Positions 41,501-52,830 of a stretch of 64,000 nt of DNA are shown here, in pieces. The stretch lies in NCBI RefSeq assembly GCF_040412425.1, contig NC_089744.1:31464501-31528500 (forward strand). Direction: 5' to 3'. Below the pieces are notes generated by a model, which saw nothing but the letters and a program-made list of their open reading frames with translations, had not been told where the DNA came from and searched no databases. A program made the translations under genes and the position numbers. The number at the start of each line of letters is the position of its first letter. The first letter of the stretch is position 1. Source of the stretch: Macrobrachium rosenbergii (Eukaryota > Arthropoda > Malacostraca > Decapoda > Palaemonidae).

Positions 41501-43875
41501 TCCATTGAGGACCAGCAAATCATAAAGTGCACATCCATTCAGGACCAACTAATAATAAAGGACACAAAATCCATTCAGGACCAGCAAATCATAAAGGGCA
41601 CATCCATTCAGGACCCAACATAAAGGACACAAAAATCCATTCAGGACAGCAAAATCATAAAGTGCAAATCCATTCAGGACCAGCAAATCATAAAGGGCAC
41701 ATCCATTCAGGACCAACTATAATAACGAAAATCCAAGGACCACAAATCATAAAAATCCATTCAGGACCAACTAATAATAAAGGACACATCCATTCAGGAC
41801 CAATCATAAAAGTGCACATCCATTCCAACAACTAATAATAAAGGACACGAAAATCCATCCAGGACCAGCAAATCATAAAGAGGCACATCCATTCAGGACC
41901 AACTAATAATAAAACGAAAATCCATTCAGGACCAGAAAATCCATTCAGGACCAGCAAATCATAAAGGGACACATCCATTCAGGACCAGCAAATAATAAAG
42001 GGCACATCCATTCAGGACCAGCAAATCATAAAGGGCATCCATTCAGGACAATTTCCATTCCATAAAGACCACAAATCATCCATTCAGGACCAACTAATAA
42101 TAAAGGACACAGAAAATCCATTCTAATAATAAAAGGACCAGCAAATCATAAAATCCATTCAGGACCAACCAGCAAATCATTCAAAGCAAATCATAAGGCA
42201 CATCCATTCAGGACCAACTAATAATAAAGGACACGAAAATCCATTCAGGACCAGCAAATCATAAAGGGCACATCCATTCAGGACCAACTAATAATAAAGG
42301 ACACGAAAATCCATTCAGGACCAACAAATCATAAAGGGCACGGACATCCATTCAGGACCAACTAAAGGGCACATCCATTCAGGACCAACTAATAATAAAG
42401 GACACGAAAATCCATTCAGGACCAGCAAATCATAAAGGGCACATCCATTCAGGACCAACTAATAATAAAGGACACGAAAATCCAGTCAGGACCAGCAAAT
42501 CATAAAGTGCACATCCATTCAGGACCAGCAAATCATAAAGGGCACATCCATTCAGGACCAACTAATAATAAAGGACACGAAAATCCATTCAGGACCAGCA
42601 AATCATAAAGGGCACATCCATTCAGGACCAACTAATAATAAAGGACACGAAAATCCATTCAGGACCAGCAAATCATAAAGGGCACATCCATTCAGGACCA
42701 ACTAATAATAAAGGACACGAAAATCCATTCAGGACCAGCAAATCATAAAGGGCGAACATCCATTCAGGACCAGCAAATCATAATACATCCATTCAGGACC
42801 AACTAATAATAAAGGACACGAAAATTCAGGACCAGCAAATCATAAAGGGCACATCCATTCAGGACCAACTAATAATAAAGGACACGAAAATCCATTCAGG
42901 ACCAGCAAATCATAAAGGCACATCCATTCATCCATTCAGGAACAGCAAATCAGTCAAAGCAAATCATAATAAAGGACACGAAAAATTCAGACCAGGCACA
43001 TCCATTCAGGACCAACTAATAATAAAGGACACGAAAATCCATTCAGATGACCAGCAAATCATAAAGGGCACATCCATTCAGGACCAACTAATAATAAAGG
43101 ACCAACTAAAATAAAGGACACGAAAATTCAGGTCAGGACAGTCAGGACCAGCAAATCATAAAGGGCACATCCATTCAGGACCAACCAATAATAAAGGACA
43201 CGAAAATCCAGTCAGGACCAGCAAATCATAAAGGGCACATCCATTCAGGACCAACTAATAATAAAGGACACGAAAAGGACCATTTCAGGACCAGCAAATC
43301 ATAAAAGGCACATCCATTCAGGACCAACTAATAATAAAGGACACGAAAATCCATCAAATCATAAAGGGCACATCCATTCAGGACCAACTAATAATAAAGG
43401 ACACGAAAATCCCATTCAGGACACGAAAATCCAACAGCAAATCATAAAGGGCACATCCATTCAGGACCAACTAATAATAAAGGACACGAAAATCCATTCA
43501 GGACCAGCAAATCATAAAGGGCACATCCATTCAGGACCAACTAATAATAAAGGACACGTCAGGACCAACAAATCATAAAAATCCATTCAAATCAGGAACA
43601 GGCAAAATAATAAAGGGCACATCCATTCCATTCAGGACCAACTAATAATAAAGGACACGAAAATCCATTCAGGAACAGCAAATCATAAAGAAAATCCATT
43701 CAGGAACAGCAAATCATAATCCATTCAGGACCAACTAATAATAAGGGCACATCCATTCAGGACCAACTAATAACAAAGGACACGAAAATCCATTTAGGGC
43801 CAGCAAATCATAAAGAGCAAATCCATTCAGGACCAGTTAATAATAAAGGACACGACACGCCCATTTTGGACCAGG
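35596..43875. repeat. 8.3 kb satellite array, 70-bp dimeric unit
   Basis: The repeat period is 70 bp, about 118 unit lengths. Each unit holds two related halves: a ~37-bp half starting AGGACCAACTAATAATAAAG and a ~33-bp half starting AGGACCAGCAAATCATAAAG, both ending in TCCATTC or TCCAGTC. Left units (to about 38.1 kb) mostly carry AAAGTGCACATCC; units right of that mostly carry AAAGGGCACATCC. A subfamily with CCATTTTCAGG and GATACGGAATTCC lies at 39.2-40.4 kb. Three adjacent units near 38.76-38.93 kb share an extra CCACCAGC. Many units are truncated (for example 37.4-37.6, 41.0-41.15, 41.5-42.2 and 42.9-43.15 kb). Because 70 is not a multiple of three, the open frames inside it are accidental. 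Confidence 0.97.
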
Positions 43876-44300
43876 AAACATTTAACAAAAATGCTATTTA
43901 TGACGAACACGGGATAAATGAAGCTGTTATTAACAAACATTGGTATAAGAAAACGGCTTTTTCTGACCAAGTAACAGTATATTCAAGGACCATTTATGTC
44001 CAAATAACAGTAAATGGCTTTGCCATTTGCAACGACATATACTGAAAGATAGTAAATAGTAAATGATTTTTGAATGGCCCTAGAGACCTTAGGTGAAACA
44101 GTTATTTACAACCTGTATGCAGTTAATGTGCCTACTACAACCAACACAGTCGAAAATACAATTTACTTCCAACATACAGTAAATGACCCTGTCCTTTGTG
44201 ACCAACAAATACCAAATAATGATGCCATTTATGACCAACAATTAATAAATACGACTGCTAGCAGTGAACAGTAAATATCACAGACACAGAACTATATGAT
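43876..44300. repeat. Decayed ~35-bp tandem repeat, right edge of satellite
   Basis: Diverged copies of ATTTATGACCAACAAATA with AGTAAATG-type connectors, for example near 43908, 43963, 43996 and 44195-44250. They share the GACCAAC..AATAA core with the satellite and mirror the left edge. The 66-codon open frame at 44074-44274 is a product of these copies. Confidence 0.75.
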
Positions 44301-45391
44301 CAACGAACAGCAAAATAAATTGTGGTATATAACGTAAAAAAATTTAAAAAAGGCATTTATGGACAGAAATTTCTAACAAATTACCAATTGTGAGTGACAA
44401 ATAAATTACTTAAAAAAATTAACGGGATAAATTTTTTTTATCTACAAATATTCAAAGAGATCGCCATTTATAACAAAAGAATTCTAACAGCATGCAGTCT
44501 TATGTCCAGTAAATTTAAATAAAATAAAAAAATAATACTGATATTATACAGTAAATGAAATTTCTATCAACAAGGAAAAATGGGGAAAAAGAAGGCTACA
44601 TGAAACCCTCAAATTAGAAAAATAACTGTCTTGTATGATCTCTAGTAGTGAAATGGAGAGCAAAGAGGGGCGACAAAATTGTGAAAGAGACTGACTACGT
44701 TATTACATGTGGAAAGAAGACACCGCAATTCATGAACTACAAATAGTGAAAGAAACTATCGTTAAGGATCATCAAGGAATGAAGGAAACTTCTGTTGGTG
44801 ATCAAGAGTGAAGGAAAGAACCTCGCTACCTAGGACCCAAAGTGCAGCCGTGACAAGCACCTGATAAAACAACATCACACTACAGCATGAAAAAGTTTCC
44901 AGTGAATAAAGTCACAGACCGAAGCAAAATTTGAGAAACCAGGAACAAATCAACAGAAGAGAAATAAACACTGGCACATGCTAAGTGCAGTGATCATGAA
45001 GATTAAATCTATATTAATTATGGTAAGCATTACCTATACAAATATTAGCAAAATGAACAAATTCAAATTAAGGAAATCATATTAAAGAAGAAAAGAAATA
45101 AATGTGTATGAGATTACAGGCAGGGATAGTTTATCAGTCTTATTACATACTAATCTGAGGAGAGTTTCTTGTCCCGAAATATCAATTTCAATCTGAACTG
45201 CAGCTCACTTCCAATGTAAATATACTGTACAATGTGTTCCGTCCTAGCCGAAATTGGTAACCATGTCCAACTTCATTATTCATAAGCCCTCTCTATCCAA
45301 ACCCGTTTTATTTTTTTTTTTTAATCAAAGAAACTAGATTAGACTTCATCCTGTGGGATTTCAAGACCAATTTTCAAATGATATTTCTTCG

Positions 45392-45395
<4 letters not shown>
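44301..45395. other. Unique AT-rich sequence, no gene seen
   Basis: The first few hundred bases may hold still weaker traces of the flank repeat. Nothing else is recognised. Confidence 0.5.

Positions 45396-45454
<59 letters not shown>
45396..45454. repeat. (TA)n microsatellite
   Basis: About 29 TA units, 30 bases before the fold-back element. Confidence 0.96.
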
Positions 45455-45456
<2 letters not shown>

Positions 45457-45485
45457 TATGTATGTATGCAATATATATGTGTGTT

Positions 45486-45760
45486 ACATTAAGCTACAAA
45501 TGTCGCTTAATATCCAATTAGCGGTACTTCAGGAGTTTCACCGAAAGGAAGTTATAAGTGATAAATGGATTGGTACCGAAGTGATTCGAACACTCGACAA
45601 TACCCTCCAGCAACTTCCAGTCGACGTTCAAAGCCGCTGGAGGGTACTGTCGAGTTTTCGAGTCACTTAGGTACCAATCCATTTATCACTTACAATTCCC
45701 CTTTGGTGATATTCCCGAAGTAGCGCGAATCGGATACGAGCGATATTTGTAGCTTAATGT
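45486..45760. mobile_element. Fold-back (MITE-like) element with ~125-bp arms
   Basis: The outer ends ACATTAAGCTACAAAT and ATTTGTAGCTTAATGT are exact reverse complements. Inner arms pair over about 125 bp (for example ATAAATGGATTGGTACC with GGTACCAATCCATTTAT, and ACCCTCCAGC with GCTGGAGGGT) around a loop of about 22 bases. The tail ATCACGGTGATG leads into (TA)n at 45797. Related sequence occurs at 24471-24760 and 51046-51520. No coding capacity. Confidence 0.85.
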
Positions 45761-45791
45761 TTGTATATAAATCACGGTGATGAGATAAAAA

Positions 45792-45796
<5 letters not shown>

Positions 45797-45860
<64 letters not shown>
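45797..45860. repeat. (TA)n microsatellite
   Basis: About 32 TA units on the 3' side of the fold-back element. Confidence 0.97.
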
Positions 45861-45862
<2 letters not shown>

Positions 45863-46291
45863 CTAAAAAACGTAATCAATCATGTAAGCAGTAAAAAAAA
45901 AAAGTTGATATTAGAGCATAAATAAAAATATAGCCACGGTGGAATTTCACAGCCACTGAAAACATACTCTCCCAAAAATTCTTAATAAAGGAGCTCTTCT
46001 CCTTACTGAAGTCTTTTTGGTATCGTATTTGCTCCAAGATATTGATCAGTATCGCAGATTACCTTAATTCTTAAGCTTAAGCTTTCATATTCTTCAAAAT
46101 TTTATTGTTTCATTTCAAAACTATCACACACTTCTATCTAGCTGACAAACACGACCATATCTCCTACAAAACAGAAAGAGATTCCTAGAGCAATTTGTTC
46201 AGAAAATGTAAACAAATACATCAAACACACGCACACACTCGAATAATAAACAAACTCTATGTATAAATACAAACACACACACAATATATAC

Positions 46292-46296
<5 letters not shown>
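45861..46296. other. Unique AT-rich sequence, no gene seen
   Basis: No recognisable coding region. Confidence 0.5.

Positions 46297-46363
<67 letters not shown>
46297..46363. repeat. (TA)n microsatellite
   Basis: About 33 TA units with CA and CATA repeats upstream. Confidence 0.97.
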
Positions 46364-46366
<3 letters not shown>

Positions 46367-46840
46367 GCAAAGTAGATCACACTGGATTACTAACAACACC
46401 AGCACTTACGTTAATTACAAAAGGTGACCTTAAACCCAAACAAATGCAAAGAAAAAAACGAAATTAAATAAACACATGAAATGAAATACTGGAAAACCCA
46501 GCGTTGCCCAATCACACTACCACTGCGCAATTCCTGGACTGGAAGATAAACTCCTAAATAAGGGAGTATAGGCATATATCATATAAACAGAAGGGAAAAG
46601 AAAAGGGGAAAAAATTGTGGTATCCTATTTCTTACGTAAAGAAAATCAATGTCATGCAGGTTGCGTGAGAGGACCCAAGTAATGAAAACATTATTCCCTC
46701 ACTGAGGAGGGATATGAAACGGAGCCAACAAAGCTAATATTTTCACAAATCTGCTTCATGAAAATGAATTGGACAGAAATACAATTAACTGCCTGATACA
46801 TTTGCACAAATGCTCCCTTCAGTCATCATTAAAACTATGA

Positions 46841-46843
<3 letters not shown>
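46364..46843. other. Unique sequence, no gene seen
   Basis: Holds AACCCAGCGTTGCCCA near 46497, similar to the GC-rich motif at about 17308. Confidence 0.5.

Positions 46844-46911
<68 letters not shown>
46844..46911. repeat. (AG)n microsatellite
   Basis: About 34 uninterrupted units. Confidence 0.97.
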
Positions 46912-46916
<5 letters not shown>

Positions 46917-49772
46917 TCACGAAACATTACACTGATAAGTAATTAAAAAATCATACAAAATAAAAAAGAACCAATATCAATTAATTACATAAACAAACTA
47001 CGATAAGCAATTACACTTGTATAACTAAAGGATATCAGGAGGGTTACGTAAACCCAGAACCCAGAGGCTCTCATGCAAATGCGAGTGCTACGTTAGGGAG
47101 AGTAAGACCGATAAGCCTATCCAAGTCACAAGGGCTTTCCCACCCACACACACAAGTGTGGTCTATTTCTTGTTTATTCACGAATCATTCTATATTATTT
47201 ACTTTTATAAATGGATGTTTAGCCTACAATAGAAACTAGTTAACTGAGTTGCTGGGTCTCTTTATGTTATAACATATATTTGAGATGAGAATGAATCGGA
47301 AGTGAGGTGAGGCTTTATCGAGAAGTGCTACTTTCCCAGCCTGCCTGATCATATGACACCGGGAATAAACAAAACAAAGTTATTACTCGTATTATTAAAG
47401 AAAAAACAGAGCCCTAAGAGCAGAAAACAAATCTATAAGGGTAAACGGGGACAATATCTGCAGCTAAACAAAAGCCATAAGACGAGTGACTGAGTCTTCG
47501 CTTGACTCCTTGACAGAAATGAAGGAGAACGAGGGCGCAAGACCACAAAGCAAAACCAATGAACAAGGTTTCTTCTTCAACATTTTTTCAAATGGGTCAC
47601 GGCGGTCACCGATTTCCTATCTCACTAACTGCTTTAGAATGAAAGGCAGATTTCCAGTTTCTACAGACTGCCACGCAATATGCTTAAGATATAACGAGAT
47701 TTCCCAAGGGGTCACAAGTCTTCTCTGAGAATCTGCAGACGTCATTTCTGTCTTTTCCGTTACTGACAGCCCGTTTTTACGGAACACTCATCCTTACGTC
47801 TTTAATTCTATTGCGCACGCACATACATACATACATACATACATACATACATACATACACACACATACATATATGTGTGTGTTTTTTGTGTTGCGTGTGT
47901 GTGTGTTTTGTGTTGCTTGTGCGTGCACGAGCATGACATTTCTAATTTTACAAATTTGGTTTCAAGAACTTCGTCTAGAACTCACCTATCGTCCTCCAAA
48001 TTTACTAAAATCCTTCCAAAAAATTTTCCTCTTTAGACAAAAGTTTATTTTTGTTAAGGTGGCCTGCCATTCCTAGTTTTTCAAAAAAGAATATTCTTTA
48101 CTCTGTTACATTCGATAACGATTAATAAAAACAGGAATCCTTTGAAGGTTTTTTCCTCTTTTTCTCTCTCTTTTTCAGGTATTATTTTCCGAGTCTTCAG
48201 AAAGTACTGCAAACTTCAGCTATCAATTTTTAAATGCTCAGATTTAGAAGACATTGCCGCCGTAGTTAATTTTACTGGATTTTTTCTTTCCAACAGCTTT
48301 ATCCAAGAAAGTTTCAGTGAAATCATTTAACACAGCTAAATTACCAATATTAATTTTTCTTAAGTTATCTTCAGTCTCAATGATTCAAATCTGAAATATT
48401 AACGAAAATATACTAATTTGATTTCCTTTCAATATTTTTTTGGGGGGTGAGCATAAAAAAAATCAGGCTTTTCTCACACAAGCAAATGTGGGAAAGAATG
48501 AAAAAAGGAAGAAACATTTCAGCAGTCCTTTCCAAAGGAGTCCTTCTGTGACCACAACTTTAAAAATACTTCCGGCAGATCTCCTCCCATAACTCGTTCA
48601 AAGCCTCCTTTCCAAAAGCCTCCTCGCCTCTCTTCCTTGAACATTTCTTTGCTTTCCCTCATTCTTCCTCTTTCTCTTTCCTGCACGAACAACTGAGCAA
48701 TTCCAATCCCAGTTTGCTTACGATATCGATGGATTCACCCTGCACCTCCCTCCATGCACGATAATGCACGGTTGCTTTCCTTGATTCCCCCTTCCCCATA
48801 CCCGTCCCCCCCTCACCCTCCTCCTCCAATATTCCTGGCCCCCACCACTAACATACCAGACCCCATGACAAGCTACCTCCACGCCATCACAAACCTGCAC
48901 ACGTAATCTGGGTCGATCGTTAGGCTGACCACATCGATTACATTCCTTAATGCATGTCTGCGCATCTGCTTACCATCTTCACCTTAAGATTTCGTTCTTA
49001 GACAACAACAACAAAAACAACAGCCAAAAATAGTGATGCAATCCAGCATCTTGAAGACAAAAAACACATTAGCTAGGCACATGGATAGCTTAGACCATCG
49101 TGCTCTACAATTCTAATTAAGGTATATCGAGAAAGTAAATGAATACAGCCAGATAAAAGGCTTTTGTGGGAAATATGCCATTTCCTGAAATTGTGGAGAG
49201 CCACAGTCTGCTCTCACCATTGTACTGACACAGGTGGTGCTTTGAAACTGTCTTTCCGCATGATGGTCGTCAATTTCGACGCTCTAACTCTGAAACTGAT
49301 TCAACTACCGAAGGTCAAAGTCCGCAGATGAATCAGAACAAGAATAACATGGACAATTACAATTTAACTCTAAACTGTGTGTGAAGTTATGAATAAGAAC
49401 GTACACTTGAAAATAAAAATACTAAACACTCGTCTCGACCTGTTATCTTTAGACTTTGGGCTACGATTTCCAAGGGGAATCCCCAAAGTTTCTTCGCAAA
49501 CCATAAAAACTAGGGAAGAAATCCCTCGAGATTACTTAGCAAGTTTCCCAAATCCTCCTTCAATCAGGAAAACCAACAAGCAAGAATAAGATTTTGCAGC
49601 TTCTGTGCATAAAGACTGAAGAGGAAAATAGGCGGCAACAAATAAGGAATTATTTTTCCAATTTGCTGAATCAACAAAACACTTGTAATATAGTAACATG
49701 TCATGGACTTGTTAAATAACTTCTTCAATTGTAAGTGGATGATTTACTACGTTAAGTGCCTCCTTAACGTAC
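46912..49772. other. Unique sequence with (CATA)n and weak exon-like spots
   Basis: (CATA)n at 47820-47862. A very strong acceptor-like site (long T/C tract ending TTTTTCAG at 48178) is followed by one 49-codon frame (with CSDLEDIAAVVNFTGFF) ending in a stop and no good donor; confidence as an exon is about 0.2. A C-rich strand-biased stretch lies at 48590-48900. Around 49190-49380 all frames are rather open, so nothing is called there. Confidence 0.45.
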
Positions 49773-50004
49773 CTCCATCGAACTTCTTGCTAAGCAGAGC
49801 AGTCTTGAAATCCCGAGGAACGTCAGGCATTGAGACGCACACCTGAATACCCTCAATAAGTTTGACAAATGAATTATATACAGTACACTTGATTCGTCTT
49901 GCACGGCCATCTTGACGCAGGTCGACATCCTTGATAATGTCGTTAATAAGAACTAGACGGAATTTAATCTTAATGCAGTTTCTGATCAATTCTTTTATCA
50001 GAGT
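49773..50004 (-). CDS. Candidate internal exon or gene fragment, function unknown
   Basis: On the minus strand an open stretch of about 77 codons encodes LIKELIRNCIKIKFR, DVDLRQDGRARRIKCTVY and MPDVPRDFKTALLSKKFDGG. It ends at a consensus-like donor (GAG then GTACGT, GT at 49772-49771). No good acceptor is seen upstream, and an in-frame stop lies at 50005-50007. The peptide looks protein-like, with mixed charged and hydrophobic residues and no low complexity, but I recognise no family. It may be a decayed transposon or gene fragment. Confidence 0.3.
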
Positions 50005-51045
50005 TCAATAACCAATAATTATATTTTCCTATGTGTTGGGCAAATAAATGTCCAAATCAACCGCAGGTCCAGAGGGAAACAGCAGATAATGTGACTCTGC
50101 ACCACCAACGAAACCGAAATGGCTCTTCGGACGGTAGTTATCACTATGAGAGATTCAGAATGCTTATTCTGAGATGACGACAGGGTAGGGAAGCGTTACT
50201 TTACAAGTAACATTTTGGGGCTCGTACGATAAAATCTTCCATTTTCCTTACCAACACTCATTACCTTTGGAGCTACTGAGCTTAAATAATATGACGTACG
50301 AAGTTGACGGCGGCTTAGGCGAAATTTTATATGAAATGTCGCGAAAAAGGGGTCGGGGATATGGGATCCCTAAAAGCACCAGAAAATACATGATGTGAGA
50401 GAGAGAGAGAGAGAGAGAGAATGTTTTCCACTGAAGTAATTACGGCTTGGAATGTTTGCAAATCAACCTGAATATGCCTTTAATGAACATATCATTGTCT
50501 GTTCTGATATGGCGCAGTATCTAGAGAGAGAGGAACCCAGTTTAGTGTGCAGCTCTTTGAAAGAAAAATCCACCTAAAAAAAATTTCACTTTTTTAACCT
50601 TTAATGAGCAGGGAGTGCTAACATTAGCGATCTGTCCAGGATGAGGATCTTTCTCGAACTTTACAGCGGATTTGTAAATCGATCATCTAATCTCCGCACG
50701 CAAAGTCATCACTGGGAGATTGAAAGAAATAAAACTTCCCGAGGGCGCATTAAGTTTGTAGACTGCCTCCTTTGCTGGACCTTCCTCATTATTTCCAAAG
50801 CCCCGCACTCATAGTCCTAGGGAGCGCGTCATCTCCTCATAAAGGGGACGAGAAAAAAAGTGATTCGTCTCTCATTCGCTCAAGGATCACACCATCTGTC
50901 AATAAACCTAAGGCATTAAGGGTATTTCAAACAAATGGGCCCGCAAACGAACAACAAGGAAAGGGGGAGTGAGGGAGCTCCGTATTTGACATCGAGTAAA
51001 ACTGCGCAAACTCTCTACACAGAAACAAGACAGAATGACAGCTAA
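50005..51045. other. Unique sequence, no gene recognised
   Basis: Short open frames are present, including a 48-codon plus-strand frame around 50030-50170, but without good splice sites. A short GA tract lies at 50396-50421. Confidence 0.45.
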
Positions 51046-51520
51046 GTGACGATGAACTCACCAATTATAATTCCCCTCGGATGTAAGATATTCCCAAGGT
51101 ATACTGATTTGGCTATAAAACGGTATTTGTGTCTTAATATTTGTAAATATAAAAAAAGTCATGCGTGCATAAGTGACAATAATTCATTATTAGCCAAGTG
51201 TTACAAACTTACCAGTCACAATCATGGAGCAGGTGGGTTGATATCGACTGTAAGTAAAGAACCTGAGCTCGACAAGCATATGCACAACAAAGTCGGTATA
51301 AACTTATATCTCTCCTGACAGCTGGGTGGTCAAAGTCAACAGTCTACTGTTGTTTCAAAGCCATTCATCGATTCGAATCCTGACGGTGATGAAGTACTTA
51401 TCAGTTATAATTCCCTCGAGTGTAAGATGTTCCCAAGATACAGTAAACAGGATAAAACAGTATTTGTGGCTTAATATTTGTGAATATAAAAAAATCAAGC
51501 TTGTGTAAGTGACAAAAATT
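51046..51520. repeat. Two tandem copies of a dispersed repeat tail
   Basis: About 51053-51190 and 51400-51515 share ATAATTCCC, GTAAGAT.TTCCCAAG, TAAAACRGTATTTGTG and CTTAATATTTGT. This matches the right arm and tail of the 45.5 kb fold-back element (ATTCCC, TTCCCGAAG, CGATATTTGTAGCTTAATG). A B-box-like GATTCGAATCC lies at 51369, ahead of the second copy, so this family may include a tRNA-derived head. Confidence 0.65.
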
Positions 51521-51665
51521 CTTAGATATAGATATAGAGAGATGGATAAAATTACCGTTACGTTATTATTAAGAGCACAGAATCAAAAACCAATTTCGTC
51601 TACGGTAGTAACGCATACATTATGCTGAACAAGTAATAAAGAAAAGCTCCTGTTTCTCTTCACAG

Positions 51666-51868
51666 TACCTGATCCCCGGACCTACCCCAATCCATTCCAC
51701 GTATCTGGAGTGCCAAGGGAAGCCACGCGTACTCTACGCTTTTGAAGCCCACTCGTCACATGGTGCAAGATTACAATTTCGCACTGTCAACCGCTACTGT
51801 CCCCATAATAACACTTCTGAAACGATTTCCGGTGCCGCTCCGGTTGGCGGCGGGCTCAACGGTACCGG
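51666..51868 (+). CDS. Internal exon of an unidentified host gene
   Basis: A textbook acceptor (CTCCTGTTTCTCTTCACAG, ending at 51665) precedes 203 bases, followed by a good donor (GG then GTGAGA, GT at 51869). Only one of three frames is open, and it is open throughout: 67 codons plus 2 bases. It begins YLIPGPTPIHSTYLECQGKP, continues with RVLYAFEAHSSHGARLQF and ends with SGAAPVGGGLNGTG. The stretch is clearly richer in GC than its surroundings. Two cysteines and an N-glycosylation-type NNTS are visible. The family is not recognised. It leaves two bases (GG) that, joined to the first base of 60218, give a glycine codon. Confidence 0.6.
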
Positions 51869-52121
51869 GTGAGATGAAACTATTTTTGACAACGTTAAAA
51901 ATAACTGGTGGTAATTCATCATTTGGTTAAAGGAGTGGATCTGCCATTCAAGGGACTCCCACCACACAACATACTCGTTTAACGTTTATACGAGCTGACG
52001 TCTGACGTCTATGACATGTGGGAGACACAAAAGACTCCAAAGAGATTTGTGGCAAAGGAAGACCAGCAAATCACACATGAAAAATTGTGCAGCTTCTGTA
52101 TGTTCAAGATCATGCACCCCG

Positions 52122-52122
<1 letters not shown>
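51869..52122 (+). other. Start of a probable ~8.3 kb intron
   Basis: If the exons at 51666 and 60218 are joined, this is the first part of an intron of about 8.3 kb that includes the decayed tandem array, microsatellites and one ~290-bp repeat copy. Confidence 0.4.

Positions 52123-52188
<66 letters not shown>
52123..52188. repeat. (GA)n microsatellite
   Basis: About 33 uninterrupted units; overlapping open frames on both strands are largely its translation. Confidence 0.97.
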
Positions 52189-52191
<3 letters not shown>

Positions 52192-52830
52192 TACAACAGC
52201 ATAGGGCGTGTGACCCCTGCAACGGAGGAGGAATCAATAGCAGCTGCAGGGGCCTGCTAGTGACGGCGACGCTCCTTGCAGCACGTGCATTTTTCTCTTG
52301 CGTTCTTGAATTCTCTTCACTCTTGTAAACGAACAAATGATAAACAATAAATACTCTGAAATATCTGTACACCCAAAATAAAATCGTGCAAAATTAGTCC
52401 CCTTTTTTCGATCAAATAGTTTTTTCAACAATTTGATTTTAAACAATGAAGCCCTTCTTTCATTCAAAATTCGAATATCACATGAAGTCATTTAAGAGAA
52501 AAGGAATGCAAAGAACTAGTGTTAATTTCCCGACTGGCATGCTCCCAACTGGGTATTCCACCCAATCTTGCTACGACCTGGATGATTATGCATATCATTT
52601 CATGAAGAGGTCGAAAACCCTCCACAATCAAAGAAAATATACAGGAAAGACTCTTCGTTCCCCTGACCTTTCAACCCCAAAATTTAGAGCCAATTTCAAT
52701 GAGCCGAAAAGATGTGCGATCTGTGTTCCAAGAAACGAGTCATCAATCATGCCTCGAGAGAATGGTCTGTCAACGACTACCGAAGGAAGAAATTCTTTTA
52801 AACACTCGTTCTCGAAGAAATCATTCTATT
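52189..52830. other. Sequence with a 128-codon open frame, probably not a gene
   Basis: An open frame at 52446-52832 (+) begins MKPFFHSKFEYHMKSFKRKG. It is the longest in the window not made of simple repeat. Its end overlaps the decayed array (ATTCTTTTAAACACTCG, TTCTCGAAGAAATCATTC), no domain is recognised, and no splice support is seen. Coding probability is judged at about 0.15. Confidence 0.4.

Noticed and set aside
39315..41835. Further satellite open frames on both strands
   Set aside because: Same reasoning; repeat-derived in several frames at once.
35596..43875. CRISPR-like array
   Set aside because: Repeats are contiguous without unique spacers of regular length, and the setting is eukaryotic.
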